Origin: Clostridium sp. CAG:557
GTDB lineage: Bacteria; Bacillota; Clostridia; Oscillospirales; Acutalibacteraceae
Assembly (NCBI GenBank): GCA_000435275.1
Contig: FR883869.1
Coordinates: 66,210 to 130,209 of the forward strand
Direction: 5' to 3'
Length of the DNA stretch: 64,000 nt
Of this stretch, positions 28,050 through 36,961 are shown piece after piece. Made by a program: the position numbers and the translations under genes. A model generated the notes under the pieces. The model saw only the letters and a list, made by a program, of their open reading frames with translations. It was not told the DNA's origin and searched no databases. Each line of letters starts with the position of its first letter. The stretch's first letter is position 1.

Positions 28050-29657
28050 TTATTTGCAAAAAATTTTTTTCTTAGTCGCTACAATAATCGTGAACAAACC
28101 TGCTGTCAATAACAAAACATATGGCATTACAGAAGTTTCGTCACCAGTTTTAGGGAGTTGGTCTTTTTGATTTTGTTCAGCATTATTCACAGGTGTTGTA
28201 TCTACAACATTCAGCATAAAGTCCGCTGTAGTTCCGTTTGCAAATTTAAATGTTAAAACATGCTCACCAACTGGTAAAGTTTCTAAATATTCTCTTACCT
28301 GAAACGTTACTGAAACTGGGTCTGCTCCGTTGTAGTTTAAAACATAATCTCTACCTACTTGTAATGCGGTATCACCTGCAGTAATTTCACTTAGGGTATT
28401 TCCATTTAATCCCAATCCTACAGTTATTTCCGTGTGCTCTTTAGCCGCTGTATACTTGTCAAATGTTGATGAAACCGGGTCTAAAGTTGTTTCGTTATAA
28501 AGTTTTACATAATCTTGGCCACCGGCCGTTAACGCTGATACTATTTCGCTTCCTTTAGTCTGAGTCAATTTTGTTGCCGCATTCGCTGTTTGTCCCGCCA
28601 GGGCCGTCCACGCAACAGTTTCATCTAACGTTAAATTTGCAGTTCTAATTGCATTTGTATTCCCAAGCGCTTCTATTACGCTGCCTTTGTTTATTGTGAT
28701 GTTTTTGCCTGCCGCATTAGATATTCCATATGGCGAATGCCCTGCTGCACCTAGTGCTTTTACATTTGCACTATTTATAGTTATTGTTTCTGCACTGTAA
28801 AGCGGAATTCCTGTTGAACTTGCATTGGTAATTGTTGCGTCAATAGAACCACCATTTAATGTGACTGCTCCGGTTATATCTGTACCGTTACCTGTTGCGC
28901 CTGCATTTTTTGTTACAACCGAACCCGCTGTCATATCTAATGTTCCCGTACCTTTTATCGACGCATTAGTTGTATTTTGAGTTACATCTAATGTTCCGCC
29001 ATTTATTGTAGTATTATCGCCAACTTTAACTGCATCTGTTGCACCGGTTTGAGTTACAACCACATGGCCGTTTGTTAAAACCAAATCCGCTACAGAGTCT
29101 ATTGCAGCAGCTACTGCGGCTTGTTTTAAAGTTATGCCCGAATTCGAAGCAAATTCTATATTGCCACCAGTAGCTGTAGAAATTGCGCTGCCTGCCGTAT
29201 TTTGACTAATTGTTAATGTTCCGTCACCGGTAAATTTTATATTATTGCTTGTCGCTGCAATCGTTGCTTTTGTGGAAGTAATAGAGTTCGTACCTACCAA
29301 AACTATTTCTAAATCACCATCTCCAGCTGCAGCTGTCAATAGCCCGTTATCAGTTGATAAATCAACTCCATTTAAAGTCAAAACGCCTGTTCCACCTGCT
29401 GTTGAATAAGAAATCGTTCCTCTACCAGCTCCAACTGCACCTGTACTATCTTTATAACCACCCATAGTTGCATAATCTCGGCTTTGTCCATTTGTAATCG
29501 CGGTCAACGCTCCATCTGCAGCATCTGGCAAAACACTAACTGTCGTTGGTACAGCTGAATGCGCTATATGGTTCGGACACATTGTTACGAATAAAAATGC
29601 TAATGGTAGAATTCCTATACTTACTTTTTTCAATAATTTTGACTCAATCAATTTCAT
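28050..29657 (-). CDS. LPKTG-anchored surface protein with beta-solenoid and X2 module
   Basis: A 535-residue cell-wall protein. There is a signal peptide (1-34, HIAHSA), then a repetitive strand-rich region (about 40-390) rich in Thr, Ala, Gly and Asn with many short ITxT/LTINGG-type repeats, which suggests a right-handed beta-helix. An X2-like immunoglobulin module follows at about 395-490 (SSTFDKYTAAKEHTEITVGL and LPVGEHVLTFKF). The sorting signal LPKTGDE lies at 501-507, then a membrane span and the basic tail KKKIFCK. Sortase B is encoded 83 bases downstream and is likely co-transcribed. Possibly a carbohydrate-binding surface protein. Confidence 0.85.
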   Translation of the reverse strand: MKLIESKLLKKVSIGILPLAFLFVTMCPNHIAHSAVPTTVSVLPDAADGALTAITNGQSRDYATMGGYKDSTGAVGAGRGTISYSTAGGTGVLTLNGVDLSTDNGLLTAAAGDGDLEIVLVGTNSITSTKATIAATSNNIKFTGDGTLTISQNTAGSAISTATGGNIEFASNSGITLKQAAVAAAIDSVADLVLTNGHVVVTQTGATDAVKVGDNTTINGGTLDVTQNTTNASIKGTGTLDMTAGSVVTKNAGATGNGTDITGAVTLNGGSIDATITNASSTGIPLYSAETITINSANVKALGAAGHSPYGISNAAGKNITINKGSVIEALGNTNAIRTANLTLDETVAWTALAGQTANAATKLTQTKGSEIVSALTAGGQDYVKLYNETTLDPVSSTFDKYTAAKEHTEITVGLGLNGNTLSEITAGDTALQVGRDYVLNYNGADPVSVTFQVREYLETLPVGEHVLTFKFANGTTADFMLNVVDTTPVNNAEQNQKDQLPKTGDETSVMPYVLLLTAGLFTIIVATKKKIFCK

Positions 29658-29884
29658 ACATATTCTCCTTTATAAAATAATTTTTTAATGTCTTAAATCT
29701 AATATTAAAACTATAACGGATTTTTATATTACTTTGCCGTCACCTCCCAAGTTATTCTTAAACATTTAATATATTTAAACTCTTTTTAAATAGAAATTTA
29801 CTAAATAAATTTTTATTTACTTATATTTTTAACTATAAATAACTTTCTAATCATGTAATTATTTGTAAATTAAAAACTCAAAAA

Positions 29885-29932
29885 AGTTAGGGCGCGCGCA
29901 CGATACCATCTCCATATCGTGCACTGCGCCCT
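29885..29932 (-). terminator. Terminator of the CDP-sugar operon
   Basis: Minus-strand GGGCGC-AG-TGCACGATA pairs with TATCGTGCGCGCGCCC to give a long GC-rich stem (29890-29931), then CTAACTTTTTT. It follows the last gene of the rfb operon. From 29658 to 29884 I see only AT-rich sequence that leads to the surface-protein start. Confidence 0.92.
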
Positions 29933-29955
29933 TCTTTTAATTTAAAAACAAAGTT

Positions 29956-30891
29956 TTAATCATCAAAATTAATACGTTTTTCTTCGATAACCAGTGGCCG
30001 TTTCATCACGCGTGTATTGATACTCATTACGTACTCGCCGATAAGGCCTATAAAAAAAAGCTGAATCGAGCCAAATAAAAAAACACCAATCAAAATTGGA
30101 GCCATTCCGGCTGAAAAATTATTCCAATTAAGCAGTTTTAAAACAAGATATACAAACGCTGTTATAAGGCTAAAAAATGAAAAAATAAATCCAATAATCG
30201 TCGCCATTCTTAGCCCGATTTTCGTATAAGAAGTAAAACTTAGCATTGCTGCATCATAAAGTTTATACCAATTATTGCTCGTTTTTCCCGCACGCCTTTG
30301 CGCCTGCTCATACGGAACATCTTTCCTTTTTGAGCCAAGTTCTGCCACAATTCCACGCAAAAATGGAGTTGGATCATCGAGCGTTTTTAAAGTTTCGATA
30401 AAAGATCTATCGTAAAGTCCAAAACCTGTAAAATGCTCAATTTGTTCAACATCACTCATTTTTTTTATGGCAGAATAATAACATGAACGCAAAAAATACA
30501 TTAATTTATTTTCACGGCTCGAAGTCTTTATTGCACATACTATTTTATACCCGGTTTCCCATTCTCTTACAAGCTTTGGAATCATCTCAACAGGGTCTTG
30601 AAAATCCGCACACATACTAATTGTACAGTCACCTGTCGTTTGCAAAAGTCCGTAATAAGGTGAATTAAATTGCCCAAAATTTTTGGCATTAAAAATCGCT
30701 TTTATTCTTTTGTTTTGAGCACATAGACTCGCTAAAATCTCCCTGGTTTTATCAGTAGAGCAGTTATCAATAAACAAAAGCTCCCAATCATAGTCCTTTA
30801 AACTTTCTAGCTGTTCTATTATTGCCTTACTTAGTGGTACAACATTTTCTTCTTCATTAAAGCACGGCACTAAAACGCTAATTCTTTTCAT
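29956..30891 (-). CDS. GtrB/DPM1-like family 2 glycosyltransferase
   Basis: A 311-residue GT2 of the polyprenyl-phosphate glycosyltransferase group. SVLVPCFNEEENVVPL (near 5-20), FIDNCSTDKTREIL near 40-53, SMCADFQDP near 94-102 and the RRAGKTSNNWYKLYDAA segment near 200-216 match; two C-terminal membrane spans lie at about 232-256 and 266-290. It should load a sugar on undecaprenyl phosphate on the cytoplasmic face. It is the last gene of an operon that also has GtrA (35190-35576), the usual flippase partner. The CDP-sugar made by the operon is the likely donor, by inference. Confidence 0.9.
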   Translation of the reverse strand: MKRISVLVPCFNEEENVVPLSKAIIEQLESLKDYDWELLFIDNCSTDKTREILASLCAQNKRIKAIFNAKNFGQFNSPYYGLLQTTGDCTISMCADFQDPVEMIPKLVREWETGYKIVCAIKTSSRENKLMYFLRSCYYSAIKKMSDVEQIEHFTGFGLYDRSFIETLKTLDDPTPFLRGIVAELGSKRKDVPYEQAQRRAGKTSNNWYKLYDAAMLSFTSYTKIGLRMATIIGFIFSFFSLITAFVYLVLKLLNWNNFSAGMAPILIGVFLFGSIQLFFIGLIGEYVMSINTRVMKRPLVIEEKRINFDD

Positions 30892-30964
30892 TTTTTTCAG
30901 TCCTTAAAAAATTTAAGTGCTCCAAATAAAATTTCATTTTTGGACCACCTTTGCTTAAAAATAA

Positions 30965-31618
30965 TCATAAAAACGTCAATATATCTTCAGGAATATTCGC
31001 CACAAAGCGCACATTATTTTCTGCCAACAAAGCACTTATATCTGCTTTAAGCCAATTTACAAAAATGCAATCTATCCCTGCATTCTGCGCCGTCTTAATG
31101 TCTGTCAAGCTGTCTCCTACATAAATCGTCTCTTCTGGCAAAACATTATTAATCTTCATCAGTTCATTAACCGCATACGGATCCGGCTTTGACGGTCTTT
31201 CATCAACATAGCCAAAAATCCCAGAAAATTCAATGTCAGAGAACATGTTTTCACAAAGTTTTTCTGCTAAAACTTGCGATTTATTTGTATTTATCGCAAT
31301 TGAAATGTCATTTTTTTCATTTAACTTTTTTAAAACGTCCAAAACTCCGTCAAAAGGCTTCGTGTTTGGTTTTGGGTCAAGTGAATATACTTCTCTGTAC
31401 TTATTTTTTAATTTAGAAATAATTTCCTCTGTTCTATCCTGCTCTTCCAGCAGTTTTGAAAAAATTACCTCTAAATTTCCTCCAACCAAGCAATTATATT
31501 GCTCCAAAGGATAAGTTTTAAAACCAAATTGCTCTAAAACTTTGTTAAAGCAGCGCCCCGCATCCATTAAAGTGTCTATTAGCGTCCCATCTAAATCAAA
31601 AATAACAAGTTTTTTCAT
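30965..31618 (-). CDS. HAD-family phosphatase (Gph-like)
   Basis: A 217-residue HAD hydrolase. The nucleophile motif DLDGTLIDT is at residues 8-16, the Thr/Ser motif AINTNKS near 113-119, the Lys and the acidic motif YVGDSLTDIKTAQNAG near 167-182. The cap is the small helical type of phosphoglycolate phosphatases. It lies two bases before the aldolase gene's end in the CDP-sugar operon, so a role in removing phosphate from a sugar or aldol product of that pathway is likely but unproved. Substrate unknown. Confidence 0.9.
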   Translation of the reverse strand: MKKLVIFDLDGTLIDTLMDAGRCFNKVLEQFGFKTYPLEQYNCLVGGNLEVIFSKLLEEQDRTEEIISKLKNKYREVYSLDPKPNTKPFDGVLDVLKKLNEKNDISIAINTNKSQVLAEKLCENMFSDIEFSGIFGYVDERPSKPDPYAVNELMKINNVLPEETIYVGDSLTDIKTAQNAGIDCIFVNWLKADISALLAENNVRFVANIPEDILTFL

Positions 31619-31620
31619 AA

Positions 31621-32415
31621 TTATTTTCCTAACTTCGCTTTTGCCATTTCAAATCTTTCTACAAGCATCTGCATTCTGACTTTGTCTTCATTTGCCATTC
31701 TATCATAAAATTCACATTTATTTTGCAAATACAAAACTTCGAACTCCATCGCCTTTAAAATTCCAGCCTTTAAGCGTTCTGCATCGTCATCATATTTGAA
31801 TACTATTTTTCTTGTTTCAAATTTTTGCGCTAAACCTTTCATGTTTTTAATAAAATCGATTGCGTCAAAAGAAATTCCTCCACCAAAACCTACTACAATT
31901 CCGGCTGCTTTGGCTTTTTTAGCAAAAAATTGTGCGGCTTCAAAAACTTCCTCGCCGTTTATCACTTCTCTTGTAAGCCCCATAGATGCCGATAAATCAA
32001 CTCTTCCAATTGAAATTGTATTTAAAAAACCTTTGCCTTCTGCTAAAATTTCATCAAAATTTTCCCTGCAAGTCTTCGTCTCGGCATTTATAATCCACTC
32101 AACGTCCGAAACTTCATCGCCGTAAACTTTTTTTGCCGCACCAACAAACTTTTTCATTGCAAATGGAGATTCTATCATTGGCGCCATAATTCCTCTTGCG
32201 CCAAGCAGTTTGCATTGATCTAAATCTCTAACTGCCTCACAACCGCCAATTTTTATGAACAAATTCATGTCTGCACGAGAAACTATCTCGTTTAATTTAA
32301 CTAACTCATCGGTTCTTGAGCCCTCTGCCTCGAACTCCGCTTTTACTGCCAAAACATTGTGTTCATTTTTTAGTTCTTTCAAAATTTCCAACATTTTTTT
32401 TTCGATTCTGTTCAT
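31621..32415 (-). CDS. HpcH/HpaI-family aldolase-like protein
   Basis: A 264-residue protein of the HpcH/HpaI aldolase / citrate lyase beta family. AVKAEFEAEGSRTDELVKLNEI near 25-46, GARGIMAPMIESPFAMKKFV near 73-92, INAETKT near 109-115 and TISIGRVDLSASMGL near 134-148 match the barrel with a divalent-metal site. Such enzymes split or form C-C bonds with pyruvate or acyl donors. In this operon it lies between a TPP enzyme and a HAD phosphatase, so it may act on a sugar branch or supply a keto acid; no direct evidence. Same strand, 30 bases after the TPP enzyme gene. Confidence 0.85.
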   Translation of the reverse strand: MNRIEKKMLEILKELKNEHNVLAVKAEFEAEGSRTDELVKLNEIVSRADMNLFIKIGGCEAVRDLDQCKLLGARGIMAPMIESPFAMKKFVGAAKKVYGDEVSDVEWIINAETKTCRENFDEILAEGKGFLNTISIGRVDLSASMGLTREVINGEEVFEAAQFFAKKAKAAGIVVGFGGGISFDAIDFIKNMKGLAQKFETRKIVFKYDDDAERLKAGILKAMEFEVLYLQNKCEFYDRMANEDKVRMQMLVERFEMAKAKLGK

Positions 32416-32445
32416 AAACTATTATCTCCTTTTTATTCAAAAAAT

Positions 32446-34242
32446 TCAAAATTTATTGCTTTCGTATTCTTCTCGCGACAAAAATGGAAACATATCATCT
32501 AGCTGAGGTGACATAATTTTTCCATCTGGCATAACTTTAGAGGATAACTTGGGTTCAAAATTCTGCGTCGGATCAACTACTGCCTCACAGATTGCAGGCC
32601 CATCAAAATCTAAAAACGTTTTTATTTTTTCAGCAGCACTCAAAATATCATCTATTTTTACATACTTTAAGCCATAGCATTCTGCCAATTTCTCGCACTC
32701 CGGAAAACTAATGCCATTCTCTTTAGAAACCCCAATTAGCGGATGAGGCGAAAAAATATTTTTCTGCGTCTGTCTAATTGAGTGGTAGCCGTTATTGTTC
32801 AAAATAATAATTTTTAAATTCAAATTATTGTGCACAACAGTCTGCAATTCTTGTAAATTCATCTGAAAACTTCCATCGCCATCGATGCAAACAACCCTCT
32901 TGCCATCCAAATTAACAGCCACTCCGATAGCTGCAGGAAAACCGTATCCCATGCTTGCACACCCAGAGTTTGTAAACAATCTTTGGCCTTTTTTCACATT
33001 CGCCGCTTGAAAAGTAATAACACATGCACTACCATTCCCACAAATAATTGGCTCATTTTCAGGCAAAATTTTAAATAAAGTATCAATAAACGCATACGGA
33101 TTCATCGGTTTATTTTTTTCATAATACCGTTGCAAACACGCCGGATATTTCTCATCCACCGCTTTACACCATTCGAGCCATTTTTTATGTTCTTTATTTT
33201 TGTTCTCAAACTTCGATTTCAGCAATTTTTCTATAACATCTTTCACATCTGCATGGATCGGCATACCCGGCGTGAGAGTTGGCTTTTGAAGCTCTGCTTT
33301 ATCTATATCGACAATGATTTTGTACGCATTTGGAGCAAAATTTTTATAATTATAACTGATTTGGCGAATGTTTAATCTGCAGCCCAAAGAAATAATCAGA
33401 TCGCTGTTCTCAACGACAAAATTACCTCCGCGTGTTCCGACAGTGCTGGGTTTTCCACAAAAAAGCCGATGTTCATTCCACAAAACGTCATGTGCATTCC
33501 AAGCTGTAACGACAGGAATATTCAAATTTTCAATCAATCTCAAAAATTCCTCATAGGCTTGTCCTAAACGAATGCCAGTTCCAGCTATAATTAGGGGGCG
33601 TTTTGACATTTTTATCTTTTCTATAATCTCATCAATGGTTCTCTTTTTTATTTTTGGAGCTTCATGCAAAACCATTTCATTTTTACAAAAATGAACCAAA
33701 TCTTCAGTCTCTACAACTGACCCTTGCACATCGAGTGGAATATCCAGCCAAACTGGGCCTCCTCGGCCATTTAGTGCGATATACAAAGCTTTTTCTAAAT
33801 GATATGCAATTTCATTCGGCTCTGTAATCATTTTTGCATACTTAGTCATGTTTTTTACACAATTGACAATATTAAATTCCTGGTCACCAAGCTGTCTAAG
33901 TGGCAAATTTGTTGAGCCCACCGTTGTTTCTCGTTTAACTTGCCCTGACAAAACGAACATCGGAATGGAATCCAGCCAACCGCCTAAAATTCCAGTAAGT
34001 GCATTAGTTCCACCAGGTCCGCTCGTTACACAAACTACTGCCAACTTTCCCGAATATCGCGTATACCCCTCTGCCGCAATCGCACAGGCTTGTTCATGAT
34101 GATTATAAGTACATTTTAATTTTGGATGATGCCCCAACGCGTCATTCAAGTGCATTGCACCGCCGCCCGTAACGGTAAATACGTCTGTTATGCCATTTTC
34201 GCTCAAAAAATTTGCAATATAATCTGATACTTTTACTTTCAA
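32446..34242 (-). CDS. TPP-dependent enzyme, acetolactate-synthase-like (YerE-like candidate)
   Basis: A 598-residue thiamine-diphosphate enzyme of the acetohydroxyacid synthase group. The catalytic Glu is residue 50 in NHHEQACAIAAEGY, the flavin/ADP-binding-like middle domain is present, and the TPP motif GDGSFQMNLQEL with NNNGYHSI lies near 455-490. No regulatory subunit gene is next to it, and ilv genes are absent, so branched-chain amino acid synthesis is unlikely. In Yersinia, the relative YerE adds an acetyl unit from pyruvate to CDP-3,6-dideoxy-4-keto-glucose. The rfbFGH genes upstream in the same operon make exactly that precursor, so a similar role is the best hypothesis. Confidence 0.85.
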   Translation of the reverse strand: MKVKVSDYIANFLSENGITDVFTVTGGGAMHLNDALGHHPKLKCTYNHHEQACAIAAEGYTRYSGKLAVVCVTSGPGGTNALTGILGGWLDSIPMFVLSGQVKRETTVGSTNLPLRQLGDQEFNIVNCVKNMTKYAKMITEPNEIAYHLEKALYIALNGRGGPVWLDIPLDVQGSVVETEDLVHFCKNEMVLHEAPKIKKRTIDEIIEKIKMSKRPLIIAGTGIRLGQAYEEFLRLIENLNIPVVTAWNAHDVLWNEHRLFCGKPSTVGTRGGNFVVENSDLIISLGCRLNIRQISYNYKNFAPNAYKIIVDIDKAELQKPTLTPGMPIHADVKDVIEKLLKSKFENKNKEHKKWLEWCKAVDEKYPACLQRYYEKNKPMNPYAFIDTLFKILPENEPIICGNGSACVITFQAANVKKGQRLFTNSGCASMGYGFPAAIGVAVNLDGKRVVCIDGDGSFQMNLQELQTVVHNNLNLKIIILNNNGYHSIRQTQKNIFSPHPLIGVSKENGISFPECEKLAECYGLKYVKIDDILSAAEKIKTFLDFDGPAICEAVVDPTQNFEPKLSSKVMPDGKIMSPQLDDMFPFLSREEYESNKF

Positions 34243-34269
34243 AAATCACAACTCCAATTTGCTGATTTT

Positions 34270-35175
34270 TTATTTCTTCTCAATAATTTCTTTAATAGCC
34301 TGTTTAAATTCATATTTTGGTGCAAAATCAGTGTCATTTTTTAAGGCAGATATGTTCGCAGACAAAAACATCACCTGGCTCTCGCTGTAAGGCTTCAGCC
34401 CAAATGTCAGGCTTACCGAAGGATTTACCACGTCCGCAATGCCTTGAATGTACTCTTTTAATTGCTTTTTTTGTCCGCTTCCCAAGCAATAAACCGCACC
34501 ATCTTTGCCTTTTTCTGCAACTTTTATCATAGCATCCGCTGCATCATAACTGTAAAGATAATCCCAAACTTGCTCGCCTGGCGTCAGCCCTGGGCTTTTG
34601 CCAGACTTTAATTCATTTATCACATACGAAACCAACGTTCTGCTGTCGTCACAAGGGCCAAACACGCTAAAAATTCTAACCCAAATATGCTTTAAGTCCA
34701 AGTTCTGCGCATAAACTCGACTCATTTGCCCAGCAGATAACTTAGCTGCTCCATAAAGTGTAAATGGCTTTGTACATGTGTTTTCATCAGCTGGCTCAAA
34801 AAAATGTCCATACTCTGCCTGAGAACCCGCTCCTACAAACACTTTGCAATTTAAACTTTTTGCCAGATTAACTGCATCCAAAGTATATTTAACGTTACTA
34901 AACTGTAAGTCAACCTCATTCCGCGCGTCACCAAACGTGCCATTCCACGCAAAATGATAAAATGCATCAAATCTACCGCTCAGTTTGCTTTTTAAGTCAA
35001 GCAAATTTGAAATGTCGCACTCAATCACATGCAGATTCTCACGATTTTTCAAATTTTTAATATTGCTGGAATTTGGTCTGCAAATTGCATAAACTTCGCA
35101 GTCACTTTTTGTCAAAATGTCAGTCAATGCAACACCTATCGTACCGGTAGGACCAGTTATAATCACTCTTTTCAT
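34270..35175 (-). CDS. NAD(P)-dependent sugar epimerase/dehydratase/reductase
   Basis: A 301-residue extended short-chain dehydrogenase. The dinucleotide motif is GPTGTIG near residues 8-14, followed by acid-base landmarks FHFAWNG-type and YGAAK (Tyr-x-x-x-Lys) near 143-147. It lies in the operon between gtrA and the TPP enzyme. By position it could be the reductase that completes the CDP-sugar, as YerI, or as abequose and paratose synthases do in other clusters. Which carbon it acts on is unknown. Confidence 0.88.
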   Translation of the reverse strand: MKRVIITGPTGTIGVALTDILTKSDCEVYAICRPNSSNIKNLKNRENLHVIECDISNLLDLKSKLSGRFDAFYHFAWNGTFGDARNEVDLQFSNVKYTLDAVNLAKSLNCKVFVGAGSQAEYGHFFEPADENTCTKPFTLYGAAKLSAGQMSRVYAQNLDLKHIWVRIFSVFGPCDDSRTLVSYVINELKSGKSPGLTPGEQVWDYLYSYDAADAMIKVAEKGKDGAVYCLGSGQKKQLKEYIQGIADVVNPSVSLTFGLKPYSESQVMFLSANISALKNDTDFAPKYEFKQAIKEIIEKK

Positions 35176-35189
35176 CTCAACAAATCTCC

Positions 35190-35576
35190 TTATTTAAAAG
35201 CCCAAAATTTGTTCATTAAAAAATTTAGTGGAATTGTAATAACTAAAGTAACAACCGGCGCAACTACCTCCGAAACGCTAAAATATTGAACCATCACGAA
35301 AAGCAAAACCGTTGACAGCAAAAAAGTTGAGCCGTAAGACAAAAAAGTTTTTATGAGTGGCTTTAAATGCCCTTTCTGAGTCTTTTTGAATACATACTTA
35401 TTATTCCAATAATAGGAATTTAATACGCTCACAACAAAGCCAACTGTGTTGGCTATTAAATAATTTACCCCCAAAAAATACAGCAAATAATACATTCCAA
35501 GTGAAATCAGTGTATTCGAAATACCAACCAGCCCGAACTTTATAAATTGTTTAATTGTCGCCATTAAATTGCTCAT
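35190..35576 (-). CDS. GtrA-like flippase
   Basis: A 128-residue protein from ATG at 35576, which follows AAAGGTG; a GTG nine bases upstream overlaps that site. Four membrane spans are visible, with FVSVLNSYYWNNKYVFKK near 50-67, a hallmark of the GtrA family. GtrA proteins move undecaprenyl-phosphate-linked sugars across the membrane and pair with GtrB-type glycosyltransferases, one of which ends this operon. Confidence 0.93.
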   Translation of the reverse strand: MSNLMATIKQFIKFGLVGISNTLISLGMYYLLYFLGVNYLIANTVGFVVSVLNSYYWNNKYVFKKTQKGHLKPLIKTFLSYGSTFLLSTVLLFVMVQYFSVSEVVAPVVTLVITIPLNFLMNKFWAFK

Positions 35577-35613
35577 AAATCGCACCTTTTTATATAAATG
35601 TTGACCACTTTTC

Positions 35614-36951
35614 TTAATTTAATCCGTCTATGATTGTTTTTGCCATATAATCAATCATTTCTTCGGTCATGCCCGGATAAACTCCGATCCAAAAAGTATC
35701 CCTCATAATTCTGTCAGTATTTTTTAAATCTCCGACAATTCTATACCCCTCGCCAGACTTTCTTAGCTTGTCAAAGCAAGGGTGTTTTGTAAGATTTCCG
35801 GCAAACAGCATTCTTGTCTGGACTCCGTGCTCCTCAACATATCTCACGAGTGCGTTTCGGTCTACGCCCTCTTTGCAAGTAATTAAAAAGCCAAACCAGC
35901 TTGGATTTGAATTTTTTGCAGCTTCTGGCAAAATTAATTTATTCGACACAATTTCTAAAGCTTTTTTCAAGCGCACAAAATTATACTTTCTACGCTCCAC
36001 AAAACTCGGAAATTTCTCAAGCTGAGCGCAGCCAATCGCCGCTTGCATATCGGTAGCTTTCAAGTTATAGCCAAAATGAGAGTAAACATATTTATGGTCG
36101 TAGCCCAGCGGTAACTCGCCGTACTGCTTGTCGAAACGGTGTTGACACATATTGTCAAATCCGGACTTGCAAATACAATCTCTGCCCCAGTCGCGCATAG
36201 AACGCATTATTTTTGCCAAAAGTGGGTTACTTGTGTAAACCGCACCGCCTTCACCCATCGTCATGTGATGAGGTGGATAAAAACTGGATGTTCCGATATC
36301 GCCGATCGAACCGGTAAATTTTTCCTTTCCATCAATAGTGTACTTAGAGCCAAACGCGTCACAATTATCCTCAATCAACCACAAATTATTTCTATTACAA
36401 AAATCTTTTACCGCTTTCAAATCAAAAGGATTCCCCAAAGTATGCGCAAGCATAACCGCTTTTGTCTTGTTCGAAAGTGCTTTTTCCAGCTGCCACACAT
36501 CTATGTTATACTGCGGAATTGTCACGTCCACAAAAACAGGCACGGCGCCAAACTGAATTATCGGCGTCACCGTTGTAGGGAATCCTGCTGCTACCGTAAT
36601 GACCTCATCGCCGCGTTTTATTGCTCTTTCGTTCAAAAGCGGTGACGTCAATGTCATAAACGCCAATAAATTCGCCGATGAACCAGAATTCACAAGCGCA
36701 CAAAATTTCACTCCTAAATATTTCGCAAACTCTTCTTCAAATTTATCTGTATAACGCCCAGAAGTCAACCAAAACTCCAGTGCGCTATCAACTAGATTTA
36801 CCATTTCTCTACTGTCATACACGCGTTTTGCATATGATATTTTGGGGTTATTTTTATCAAAATTTTCTGAATTATGATAAGTTTTGCAATAAGCATCCAC
36901 CAAATCCAAAATTTTTTCTCTTGCCTGTTGTTCTGTCATATTCAAAAACAT
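35614..36951 (-). CDS. rfbH: CDP-4-keto-6-deoxyglucose 3-dehydrase (E1)
   Basis: A 445-residue E1-type enzyme of the DegT aminotransferase fold that uses PMP and an iron-sulfur cluster. The usual PLP lysine is replaced by His in SSFYPPHHMTMGEGGAVY, which is diagnostic of E1. Cys in RDCICKSGFDNMC gives C-x-C-x7-C, with a fourth Cys (in EDNCDAFG) about 60 residues earlier; this matches the known C-x57-C-x-C-x7-C cluster pattern closely. It removes the 3-hydroxyl of CDP-4-keto-6-deoxyglucose. The E3 reductase that supplies electrons is not in the window. Confidence 0.96.
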   Translation of the reverse strand: MFLNMTEQQAREKILDLVDAYCKTYHNSENFDKNNPKISYAKRVYDSREMVNLVDSALEFWLTSGRYTDKFEEEFAKYLGVKFCALVNSGSSANLLAFMTLTSPLLNERAIKRGDEVITVAAGFPTTVTPIIQFGAVPVFVDVTIPQYNIDVWQLEKALSNKTKAVMLAHTLGNPFDLKAVKDFCNRNNLWLIEDNCDAFGSKYTIDGKEKFTGSIGDIGTSSFYPPHHMTMGEGGAVYTSNPLLAKIMRSMRDWGRDCICKSGFDNMCQHRFDKQYGELPLGYDHKYVYSHFGYNLKATDMQAAIGCAQLEKFPSFVERRKYNFVRLKKALEIVSNKLILPEAAKNSNPSWFGFLITCKEGVDRNALVRYVEEHGVQTRMLFAGNLTKHPCFDKLRKSGEGYRIVGDLKNTDRIMRDTFWIGVYPGMTEEMIDYMAKTIIDGLN

Positions 36952-36961
36952 AAAAAAGCTC

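Noticed and set aside
32446..34242. TPP enzyme as acetolactate synthase for branched-chain amino acids
   Set aside because: There is no small subunit or ilv gene next to it and it lies within a CDP-sugar operon.
36139..36645. 168-codon frame opposite rfbH
   Set aside because: It is an antisense shadow of a certain gene with high His, Cys and Arg content.
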